A stretch of DNA of 64,000 nucleotides from Mytilus galloprovincialis (taxonomy: Eukaryota > Mollusca > Bivalvia > Mytilida > Mytilidae), in contig NC_134846.1 of assembly GCF_965363235.1 (NCBI RefSeq), forward strand, positions 91,010,571 through 91,074,570, given 5' to 3'. The position numbers and the translations under genes were made by a program. Under the pieces are notes generated by a model. That model saw nothing but the letters and a program-made list of their open reading frames with translations, did no database searches and had not been told where the DNA came from. Shown here piece by piece: positions 49,201-59,277 of this stretch. Each line of letters starts with the position of its first letter. The stretch's first letter is position 1.

Positions 49201-51976
49201 AAATTTAAAGAATTTAGACTTTAACTTTATTAATAGAAAAGATATTCCCAAATGTCAAGGTGAAAGTGGACATTGTAGATTCTAAACACCCATGTGAAAG
49301 CAACAGTCTTCTATGGTGAGAGGATGCCATACTTAGCAATGCTCTTGTTATTATATGGAATATGGCTTTTTTTATCATTATTTTCACTATTTTGATATTG
49401 AACAACCAACATTGATAAAAAGTAATATAAAACTCTCACTTTTTATGAATCCTATATTATCTGATTATATTAATTTACTTATTTAATTTTTGTTATATTT
49501 GTTATCAATTGTAGGTCTCATGGTCATCATTTAACAGCAGGTTATTAGCAGCAGTTTTGTAGAAAAATGAAGGATGACTGTCAATGGTAAATACATACAT
49601 TTTAGGATAATTACATGTAGTTACCTTTGAATAAAAACTTAGGTTCCATTTGAGACTTTTTAATCTGATAATGGTGTTTTGCAGGCATTTATAACATTTC
49701 TTTTTGGACAATATATTTAGTAGACTCAACTATAAAATGTAGGATCATGTAAACTTGTACACAGATGTCACTGACCTACATTTTCCACTTCACTGACTTT
49801 GGTTACATTAAACATCCAATTTCATATACAACAAATGTATATCTCAGCATCTAAAAGGTGACAGATCATGCAAACTTATATATACACTCTCAGAGTCTCA
49901 GTAAGTAACTCAGCTTCCAGGCAAAAGAAGGTCACAGTGATCCACATTTTACACTATTGATTTGTACTTTATTTTATAATTTAAATACAAAGTATATTAT
50001 CAAGACTGCCACTGGTTCTTATGTGCCACAATTCTGACAATGAAGATAACTATGTGATGTAGATAACTTATGTTTATTTCAAACTTGGTCACATGCTGTA
50101 TATATGTAAATTTTTGCCAAAAAGAACAGTTCAACTGTTTTGATTTAAGGTACACATATATGGTAAAGGTCACACCTATTAAATATACATGTATACCTTG
50201 AATTTATTTGCATTGGACCCTATAATGCTCCTTATATCATTTATATTGTCAATTATTGCATTCCAAATTGCCATTGTTCACAAAACAAAAACCACTAAAA
50301 AGGATGGCCATCATATGCAAAAGCAATATAAAATGCATACCCATCAGCTGGCCTAATTATTGCAATCACTTCAAAAACCTGGCCATATATCATATTATAA
50401 AACTCTTAATGCGTACCTTTGTTAGTCAGGTATAATATAATCTTTTTAAATTGATGTTGTAATGCATGATTGGATTAATTTTGCACTCACTGAAATATTA
50501 TATAGATTTAGTAGTTTATTAGTATATATTACACCTTTTCATTACAGATAAATAAATTAAACTTTCAGGTAAATGCAGCAACAGAATGTTCCCCTGGAAA
50601 ATTTACGTAGAAAATTTGGGAAAGTATGAACCAGAAAACAAAGATTTTGAAAGAAAAGAATTGCCACTAATAGTAATATGCTATATCTGACTGGGAGCAA
50701 CATGTACTATTCAATATGGAAGGATTGATAATTTTGACTGAGAACACAATGAACTCTAATAATGTTTGACTATCAATAAGTACTTGACTGAATCAGAGGA
50801 GTAAACTGTTTACACATTTGTAAATATAACAGTTATATGTTTGCTTGATTATTGAGGCATTCAAAATAAAGAAAGTTGAAAAACCTTTGAAAAAGTTATA
50901 ATTTCATCATTTTTTGGTTATGTTACTATGACAACTGAAATATATAATGTATTATCATTATGCTTCATCAAACTTAAATCATTAATTGTGGATAAGGTGA
51001 CAAAGTCTTTTTTAATCCATTTACTTGCATGACTGTTACCTATGAATCGATAATTTAAAAAAAAATATATTTGGTGATTTTCGCTAACTTCTGAGTAATT
51101 TATTTTGCTCATTTAAGACCACAGTAATGCTAATATAAGCTGCATTACAATGTATCATAATATTTGTTTACATTTACATAGAAGCCATGTGTTGTTGGTC
51201 TGAAATCAGGGTATTTGATCTGCCATTGTCTGTTAGGTTGTTAATCTTGCACATCAGAACAGTGCAAAAACTTGAATTTTCCAACTTCATGTCCTGTTGC
51301 CATGGTAACCGTTGTTCATAGAAACCAAAAAATTGTTCTCATTTGATTGCCTTGTGAAACTGTATTATTCTGTGTTAGTTTAACAAAGGATATGACAACA
51401 TATGTCACACTTTGATCACCGATGATGAAAGATATACAAAAAACTGCTGTTGATCATTGTTTCGTTAGGGGTCACAAAAACATTTTTCGTGCAAAAAATA
51501 GTCTGGTGACCCATATTTTTTTTAATTTCTTTTTAAAGCTCATTGTTATGACCATCTTATGTCAAATTTAAAAAAATATTCATTGGACCATTTTTTTGGA
51601 AATTTAAGAAAAATAGAAATTTTTAACAAAATCTGTGTTTTTTTTTGTGGAGCAGTGTTGATGAAATTAGAGACGAAATCAATGAAAATGAATAAAACTG
51701 CCATTATTTGTGTTTTATTTACATTTTAAATAATAATTTTGTAATAAATGAAGAACAAACCCTTCAAAAAACTTTCAAAGGCTTGAAAAAAATCCAGAGT
51801 TTCTACATCAGGTATGTATTTATGCATACACGTGATGTACCAACTTTGGTGACCGTTACCATGGAAACGAGTCTGGTGACATACTATTTTTAACTCAAAT
51901 TTTCATAGAGGCCATTGCATAGTATATGTATGCAAATTTTAAGAAAAATTCAATGGTGAAAAAAAATTTGCTATAT
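49201..51976. other. Interior of the 5 kb element, no exon recognised
   Basis: AT-rich sequence with no frame that resembles a known protein. The short minus-strand frame at 48396-48731 overlaps the transposase fragment and is read as its shadow. Confidence 0.4.
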
Positions 51977-52089
51977 CTGTAGGGATCCACCTTAAATGAT
52001 TACTTAATTTCTTTACTATGATTTTCTACTTTGATGCCAAAATTCAAAATATTATTTATTTTTCGTTTTTGAGTCTTATTAACATTTTT

Positions 52090-52535
52090 AATCTCAGGTT
52101 CAATCCACCATTTTCTATATTTTTACTAAGTCAGAAATATGACAATTGTTGTCCATTCGTTTGATGTGTTTTATCATTTAATTTTGCCATTTGATTCTAC
52201 TAGGGACTTTCCGTTATGAATTTTCCTCAGAGTTCAGTATTTTTGTGATTTTAAAATTTTCTTATCAAGTGTGCATTTTACATTTTTTGTAACTTTGACC
52301 CTCTGTCCATCAAGAAACGTAACAAGCGAGTCCCTTTTGAAGTACCAATGACTCGTCAAAGACCCATTATTGATACGAGCTAAAATGGGGATTGTAAAGT
52401 ATACACGACATTGACTTTTTGAAGCAATTAACATTTCAAATAACAAACGAACCCATGGTTGTTAATTTCTGTGTCATTTCGTCTCTTATGAAAAGTTGTC
52501 TCATTGGCAAGCATACCACATATTTTTTTTTGTTT
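52090..52535 (-). repeat. Reverse family E and family T fragments
   Basis: The inverse of family E ends TTTTCCTCAGAGTTCAGTAT near 52240. The inverse of family T (AAGTTGTCTCATTGGCAAGC) is at 52490-52525, followed by a T run. Confidence 0.65.
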
Positions 52536-52601
52536 TTATTAAATATTAATTTTCAATCAAGAACAAACTCTAACTGACATGTAAAGAAATACGCTGGAAA
52601 G

Positions 52602-53308
52602 AAAAGACTGTTTCAGAGACATCGGCTGATTTGATCTGACGGGCTTGTACAATCCCCTTCAAAAGACTGTTTCAGAGACATTGGCTGATTTGATCTGACG
52701 GGTTTGTATAATCCCCTTCAAAAGACTGTTTCAGAGACATCGGCAGATTTGATCTGACGGGTTTGTATAATCCCCTTCAAAAGACTGTTTCAGAGACATC
52801 GGCTGATTTGATCTGACGGGTTTGTATAATCCCCTTCAAAAGACTGTTTCAGAGACATCGGCTGATTTGATCTGACGGGCTTGTACAATCCCCTTTAAAA
52901 GACTGTTTCAGAGACATCGGCTGATTTGATCTGACGGGTTTGTACAATCCCCTTCAAAAGACTGTTTCAGAGACATCAGCTGATTTGATCTGACGGGTTT
53001 GTATAATCCCCTTCAAAAGACTGTTTCAGAGACATCGGCTGATTTGATCTGACGGGCTTGTACAATCCCCTTCAAAAGACTGTTTCAGAGACATCGGCTG
53101 ATTTGATCTGACGGGCTTGTATAAACCCTTCAAAAGACTGTTTCAGAGACATCGGCAGATTTGATCTGACGGGCTTGTACAATCCCCTTCAAAAGACTGT
53201 TTCAGAGACATCGGCTGATTTGATCTGACGGGCTTGTACAATCCCCTTCAAAAGACTGTTTCAGAGACATTGGCTGATTTGATCTGACGGGTTTGTATAA
53301 TCCCCTTC
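52602..53308. repeat. 59 bp satellite array, 12 units
   Basis: The unit starts AAAAGACTGTTTCAGAGACA, continues TCGGCTGATTTGATCTGACG and ends GG(C/T)TTGTA(C/T)AATCCCCTTC. Units occur at 59 bp spacing from 52602; unit 9 has a small deletion (ATAAACCC). Two variant classes (GGCTTG and GGTTTG) alternate irregularly, and rarer marks (CGGCAG in units 3 and 10, TTGGCTG in units 2 and 12) recur. No coding use is seen. Confidence 0.97.
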
Positions 53309-54959
53309 AAAACAATGAATTATTGTAGGTATTACTCTATTGGAAGTAAAAATTAAATACAATGATTTATTAAAATATATTTCAAAAGTCACAAAACAAA
53401 ATATTGACAAATAACAATATGACACAGAATCATTCTCCGTCAAAGTAGTCTATCACATTGATGAGTCCTTGTTAGTACCCATTTGTTATGTAGCTGAAGT
53501 ATACTGCCTGGTTTCTTTTTTTCAAGAATCAGTTTTATGCATTGTATCTTTTTTATTCATAAAAATCCTTTCTGTATATAATCAGGAATCATAATATGAC
53601 TAAAAATGTATGTTTTCTCACTGGCTAAAAGCATAAGGAATCCTCATTGATAAAACGTTTTTTGACCGGCGGGTAAAAAGTTAAATCACAAAAATACTGA
53701 ACTCAGAGGAAATTCTTATTGGACAGTCCATAATCACATGGCAAAATCAAATGACAAAACACATAAAAAAACGATTGGACAAGAACTGTCATATTCCTGA
53801 CTTTGTACAGGCATTTTCATATGTAGGAAATGGTGTATTAAAACTGGTTTTTTAGCGCACTACCTCTCACTTTGATGAGAGTCTCATCAAAATTATCACG
53901 TTTTAATTGGTTTAAAGCCGTCACGTGGTGACCACCTATGGATTCATTGGGGTTAGTAAATTTTGTAGGGGTTCATGAATAACATTAACGGTACCAATTT
54001 TCCTGCACCAGATGCGCATTTCGACAATACATGTCTCTTCAGTGATGCTTGTGGCCAACATATTTGAAATCCAAAGCTTATATAAAAGATGAAGAGCTAT
54101 AATCCAAAAGGTCCAAAAAGTATAGCCAAATTTACGTCTACTGTAGAAAAGGTTCAGCATGGGATAAATTCGTTATACGGACCATGGATCCATAGGGTGT
54201 AACTTTCAAAATATGTAGGATATTTAGGTATTTTTGGCATCATATGAAAGCTGAAGGACTGGTGATCATTGTAGAACACTTTTGGACTTTTAATTTTGAT
54301 TATTAAAAAAACTGCACCAAATTTTAAAAAGAGGGTACATTTTGTCTGTTTGTCAGATCTGAAGTACCTGTGTTGGTACATCTGTAATGGCCTGGCCATT
54401 AAGTTTAACCGACGATTGGGCTCAAGCAACAAGACTATCAGGTGCTGATAATTTATTCTTAAACCAATCTAACAAATGGTAAAAAGCTGAAAAACAAATA
54501 AAATACAATTTTACAATGTGTTCAATTAATGTTATTAAAACGAAATGTCAAAAGTAATTGATTGCACAGTCCGTTGAATCCGAGAAAATGTTGTACTTTC
54601 AAGAACGGTTACATTTCCAGTAAAAGGTTCAATCATACGAACGGCAATTTGACGGCTTTAAATACAATGTTATATAATTAACTCACTCTGTGGTTAGCCA
54701 CGAATTGTGTCAAAGATGATGTTCCTCGTGATCGTAATGACCTTGCAATTTTCCTGTAACGTATACGTATGAGAGAGGGAAAGGTAGCGACGGTACGATG
54801 TTTTAACGTTAAAGATGAATAATCCTCCTAGACTGGAACAAACATAAATAGATTAAGAATATAATCAAACGAACTATATAAATTACGGAACGGTGTAACA
54901 GAATAACATCCGAAGTTCTGGGAACCAGTTCTTTCTTATATGCCATTAAAGGTATGTTG
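53309..54959. other. Intergenic between the satellite and the DIRS element
   Basis: It contains a family E unit (53685-53890, CTGAACTCAGAGGAAATTC) and a decayed family A unit (53975-54150, core CCAGATGCGCATTTCG). The rest, 54160-54959, shows no recognised exon. Confidence 0.5.
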
Positions 54960-54980
54960 ATTTTATAGCTATAAATACGT

Positions 54981-55111
54981 TACCATCATAAATTCTGAGT
55001 GTAACCCCAATTGCGTCATAGGTCAGATGGAAAATCCCAACTAAAAATAAACGTACTCTCACTGGTCCGGACATATACCCCTGTTTGCCCATATTCTTCC
55101 ATTCAATTTCC
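54981..55111 (+). repeat. Left inverted terminal repeat of the DIRS element
   Basis: It begins TACCATCATAAATTCTGAGT and ends ATTCTTCCATTCAATTTCC. It pairs with 60353-60483. Confidence 0.95.
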
Positions 55112-55292
55112 ATCTGCGACATCGGTCACACGTGCACATCAAGTTTTACAGATTCAACAGAGAAGTGTTTAGTTTTTTGAATAGCTTAATTGCTTTTCAT
55201 ATATATTGTGTATTTTATTGGAAATATATTCCCTTGTTTTGTTTAAATTTCTAAACAAATTATTTGTGTTTTTGACTAAAGTAAAATTTATT

Positions 55293-57158
55293 ATGGACTT
55301 TAATTTGAATAGTCCGTATGTAAGTATTCCTGGTTCGGACTATCTCTTAGATGGGTCACTACCTTTAAGTCCCCCCCAAACTACCAGTACATTGACCGGA
55401 GTTTCGACAACGGTGTCTGGTAATGCTACCTATCCGACCCTTTCACAAGGTTCGGCCATGCATTTTGGGGGGTACCTACGTCAACTTCGGTGACTCATAC
55501 TTTATCTAGGTCTGTTAATTCAGCGGGTACTATTAGTTCTGTCCCAGGTACAGCTATGGGCTTCAACTTGCCAGGTTCTAGACCCCCATTATCCTATTGT
55601 GGGTATATGCTTCCCAACACGGGCACACAACCTTTACCCTCATGGTCTCAGCCACCTTGGCCACAGTCTTACCCTTATGGTGGGTTTATGCCAAACCAAC
55701 CTGGTTTTTGGCCTTATAGGGACAATTTCTATGGTCCCCCTTCTGGGGTAGCTACTGCACCACCTTTAGCTCCTGCTCTACCCGTAGCAGTATCTTTGAC
55801 TTCTGCAGTAGCTCCTTCTACCACCGTACCTGACTCTCAAGCTTCTAGTTCTTCTCATGGTACTCAGGTTTCTGATCATGCATCACCTTTGGATGGTTTA
55901 CAGAAGTTACTTTTAGACTTTGGTGAGTCTTTCAAGGCTGAATTTAGTACTCTATCCAGTCGTATGACTCTACTGGAAAATAGAGTTTCTTCTCATCAAC
56001 CTTCTCCAGCTAAGTCTGTAGAATGTGATGAGAGGGAGGATGACGAGCTTTCTGTTTCCCCTGGGAGTCATGAAAGGGCTTTCCTCACTGATGAGGATGT
56101 TGAAAGTTCTTCTTCTCCCAAGGTATCGAAGACGGCCCCTGAGCCTTCTTCTAAGTCAGCTCAACAACCTCCCACCAAGGAGACTGAGGATCCTCCTTCC
56201 TTGAAGGATCTAAGGGATAAGGTGTATACCTTGATGAGGGATGAAGCACATATCCCTTTTTCTCTCTCCTTCCAAGCCGAAGAAACCTTCTTCAACTTTT
56301 GAAGCTTCCTGTGGTATTTCTCAGGATACTGTGACTTCTCACAATTCTTTTCCTGAATCTGGCCATATGACTTTTGCTTTACAATTTATTAATGAAGGTA
56401 TCGCTAATTCTGCTAGTGAAAAGGTTGCTAATAACAATATCTCAGGATTTGGAATGTCATCCTTTTCTGATCAGGTTAAGTACAAGGATTTTGATATCTT
56501 TGATTCTTCACTGGGTAGACTTGTTCCCAGTTGTGACAAATCTATGTCATCTTTATTGGGAAAAAAGCCAGTAGATGGTCTTCGTCTCACTCAACCTGTT
56601 TGGTCAAAGACTGAGAATCTCCTTCGTAGTGCTTCTCAAGTTCTTGGCACAGCTGAACATTTTCTAGCTGCAACCGGACATTTGCTTAACAGCGAAGATT
56701 CGGTTGTTCCAGCAGAAGTACGATCCTTCTTACTTCAACTGGATAAAGCTTTAGGTTCATCTCAGTTGCTTTTAATGGGTTCTATTGCTAATTGCACCCT
56801 ATCTAAAAGAGCAGAGTTTCTTGAAAACATTTCTATCGCTGAGCCTTTGAAAGATTCTTTACTGAAATCTTCACTCTCTGACAAGATGTTTGGTTTACCC
56901 TTACAGCGGGTTCAAGAGGAACTCAGCAAAAACCCTCCTCCAGTCAAAGTTAGTGTACAAGTTACTAATGGCAAGAGGTCGGTTAATGCTACATCTAGTT
57001 CTAATAGTACTTCTGCTTCAGGTGGTCCTCCTTCTTCTGCTAAGAAAAGGAAGAATAACTACGGCAAACCGCAGAACAAACCCAATAACTCAGGAAAAAG
57101 CTCAGGTAAGCCTTCTGGTGGTTTTAAGGGTTCCAAGAAACCTGGGTCTAGTACCTAG
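55293..57158 (+). CDS. DIRS gag-like frame, interrupted by two frameshifts
   Basis: The start is the ATG at 55293 (MDFNLNSPYVSIPGSDYLLD), about 180 bp inside the left repeat. The N-terminal part is Pro/Ser/Thr-rich, with a run such as PPWPQSYPYGGFMPNQPGFW. A charged middle part has a possible coiled-coil stretch (FKAEFSTLSSRMTLLENRVS). The C-terminal part is more conserved-looking and ends in a basic tail (KKRKNNYGKPQNKPNNSGKS) suited to nucleic-acid binding. The frame changes at the G run 55467-55472 (one base short) and again near the T run at about 56257-56262 (one base long). No stop other than those caused by the shifts lies between. In DIRS elements this position holds the gag-like nucleic-acid-binding protein; no zinc knuckle is visible. 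Its end overlaps the start of the RT frame. Confidence 0.8.
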
Positions 57159-59277
57159 GTTCTTGCCCCCTCGTACGTTATTGACAGCTTCCCCAGGGGA
57201 AAATTTACAACAAGTTCCTCAAAAATCAATACCAGTAGGGGTGAGGTTAAGTTTTTTCCTAAATCAGTGGAAGAAAATTACCTCAGACTGTTATGTGCTG
57301 TCAATAATTCGAGGGGGATTAACACTTCAGTTCAAGAACCCACTTCCTCTATCTGCAGTTCCAATAAGTTTGTCTCATACACAAGACCCAGTCAAGTGTC
57401 AACTTCTATCAGTAGAAGTGGACACTATGTTACAAAAAGCTGCAATAGAGGAGGTGTCGATCTTAACTCTGTCTCCGGGATTTTATTCCCGTCTTTTTCT
57501 GGTTCCAAAGAAGACTGGAGGAATGAGGCCAGTCATAGACCTATCTATTCTGAACAAATTTCTTATTGTTCCCCACTTCAAAATGGAAACAAACAGATCC
57601 ATCAGGTCTTCAATCCTTCCAGGAATGTGGACTACTTCTCTGGATCTTTCAGACGCGTATTTCCACATTCCCATTTCCAAAACTTACAGGAAATACCTTC
57701 GCTTCGTTTGGAACAACAAAGTTTTCCAGTTCAAGGCTCTCCCTTTTGGCCTGTCTACAGCCCCTTTGGCTTTTACCAAAATCATGCAGGCAGCTATAGC
57801 TCACCTACATTCCCTGTCTATTCAGATTCATTCCTATCTGGACGATTCCCTTCTCAAGGAATTTTGCCCAATCAAATTGAGGGTTCAGACAGACTTGGTC
57901 ATCAATTGTTTTCTGTCCCTAGGCTTCCTTATCTCTTGGAAAAAGTCGGAGATAATTCCGTCTCAAGACTTTGTTTTCCTGGGAGAACATTTCCTAACCA
58001 GTGTAGGCCTAGTCCTCCCACCAGAGGAGAAATTTACAAAACTATGTCAGAAAATACATTTATTCCTGACGGTTCAATCAGTCACAGCACGTCAATTCTT
58101 GCAACTTCTGGGTCTATTGAACTCTCTGGCAGATGTAATTCCATTGGGACGACTTCACATTCGTCCGCTTCAGTTTTATCTGCACAAGTTATGGATTGCA
58201 GCTTCACAAGAATGGGAAGCATTGATTCCAATCACTCAGCCTTTATTTCCACACCTTCAATGGTGGTTAGTACGGGAAAATGTAATGAGGGGCCTATGTC
58301 TGTCCCCTCAAGTTCCCAGTCTAACATTATTCACAGATGCCTCCACCCTCGGTTGGGGAGCATATCTGGAGGGGCTTACAATCTCGGGAGTCTGGAGTCC
58401 AGATCTTTTGGAAGAGCATATCAATGTATTGGAAATGAAAGCAGTTCTGTTTGCACTGAATCATTTCCAAATGTCTCTAAAGAATCAGTCTGTCATTCTG
58501 GCCACGGACAACACAACAGTTGTAGCTTATCTCAAGAATCAGGGAGGAACTCATTCACCTTCTCTTTATCAGATAGCCAGAGACATTCTCCTTCTGTGTT
58601 TTCAACTCCAGGTTCATCTAGTGGTGAGACATATTGCGGGGCACCTCAATATTCTAGCCGACACTCTATCCAGATCCCTTGCTCCAGTAAACACGGAGTG
58701 GGAACTACTTCAAGTAGTTTTCAAAGCTGTGACTCTTCATTGGGGGTCACCTCAGATAGATCTGTTTGCGACCAGTCTCAATCACAAACTTCTAACATTT
58801 GTGTCTCCGGTTCCAGATCCAAAATCTTTTGCGGTAGACGCAATGAGCCTATCTTGGAAAGGAATGTTCGGGTACGCCTTCCCTCCTTTCAGGTTTCTCT
58901 CCCCAGTACTTCAGAAAATAGCAGGGGAAAATTGCAAGATCATAGTTATTGCTCCAGCATGGCCAAAACAGTCTTGGTTTCCAGACCTTCTGCGCCTATC
59001 ATGTGCTTGTCCTCTAGTTCTACCTCTGAGACCAGACCTTCTGTCTCAAATCAAGGGCAAGGTTCTTTATCAAAATCCAGAAAAACTTCATCTACACGCC
59101 TGGCTTCTCTCAGGGTTAGCCTCAGAAAGAGAGGTTTTTCTGAAGGAGCAACCAAGCATCTCACAAAGTCTGTCAGAGACTCCACTAGCATTGTCTATGA
59201 TGCAAAATGGTCAATCTTCTCAGATTGGTGTAGTGAGCGGGAAATTGATCCTTTCCAAGTCACTGTACAACAATTAG
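56890..59277 (+). CDS. DIRS reverse transcriptase, RNase H and methyltransferase-like frame
   Basis: An open frame of 795 codons; the recognisable protein begins near 57140, so the true start may be later than the first ATG. The RT palm shows GGMRPVIDLSILNKF, SLDLSDAYFHIPI, ALPFGLSTAPLAFTKIMQ and the catalytic YLDD at 57835-57846. RNase H follows, with FTDASTLGWGAYL, an Glu in VLEMKAVLFAL and ATDNTTVVAYL. Beyond it, IDLFATSLNH and IVIAPAWPKQSWFPDLL match the region described in DIRS1 elements as a Dam-like methyltransferase. It copies the element RNA into DNA. No stop or frameshift is seen. It overlaps the gag end and the recombinase frame. Confidence 0.93.
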   Translation: MVYPYSGFKRNSAKTLLQSKLVYKLLMARGRLMLHLVLIVLLLQVVLLLLLRKGRITTANRRTNPITQEKAQVSLLVVLRVPRNLGLVPRFLPPRTLLTASPGENLQQVPQKSIPVGVRLSFFLNQWKKITSDCYVLSIIRGGLTLQFKNPLPLSAVPISLSHTQDPVKCQLLSVEVDTMLQKAAIEEVSILTLSPGFYSRLFLVPKKTGGMRPVIDLSILNKFLIVPHFKMETNRSIRSSILPGMWTTSLDLSDAYFHIPISKTYRKYLRFVWNNKVFQFKALPFGLSTAPLAFTKIMQAAIAHLHSLSIQIHSYLDDSLLKEFCPIKLRVQTDLVINCFLSLGFLISWKKSEIIPSQDFVFLGEHFLTSVGLVLPPEEKFTKLCQKIHLFLTVQSVTARQFLQLLGLLNSLADVIPLGRLHIRPLQFYLHKLWIAASQEWEALIPITQPLFPHLQWWLVRENVMRGLCLSPQVPSLTLFTDASTLGWGAYLEGLTISGVWSPDLLEEHINVLEMKAVLFALNHFQMSLKNQSVILATDNTTVVAYLKNQGGTHSPSLYQIARDILLLCFQLQVHLVVRHIAGHLNILADTLSRSLAPVNTEWELLQVVFKAVTLHWGSPQIDLFATSLNHKLLTFVSPVPDPKSFAVDAMSLSWKGMFGYAFPPFRFLSPVLQKIAGENCKIIVIAPAWPKQSWFPDLLRLSCACPLVLPLRPDLLSQIKGKVLYQNPEKLHLHAWLLSGLASEREVFLKEQPSISQSLSETPLALSMMQNGQSSQIGVVSGKLILSKSLYNN

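Larger units (their letters stand above)
46977..51995 (+). mobile_element. 5 kb DNA transposon flanked by TTAA, with degenerate transposase
   Basis: The insert runs from TTAAGGTGACTTCC (46977) to GGGATCCACCTTAA (51995). The ends are inverse copies of TTAAGGTG with further loose similarity (GACTTCC against GATCCC). The flanks join into one continuous sequence that survives uninterrupted at 61390-61745, so the insertion and its TTAA duplication are directly supported. Fragments of a Mutator-domain transposase lie at 47290-48590 on the plus strand. TTAA targets are known for piggyBac and Kolobok elements; Kolobok is the more likely comparison, but the superfamily is an inference. A tract with GTCTGGTGACCCATATTTTT at 51500 partly recurs at 51870. 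Confidence 0.72.

Noticed and set aside
52602..53308. CRISPR-like look of the 59 bp array
   Set aside because: The whole 59 bp repeats; there is no alternation of constant repeat and unique spacer.
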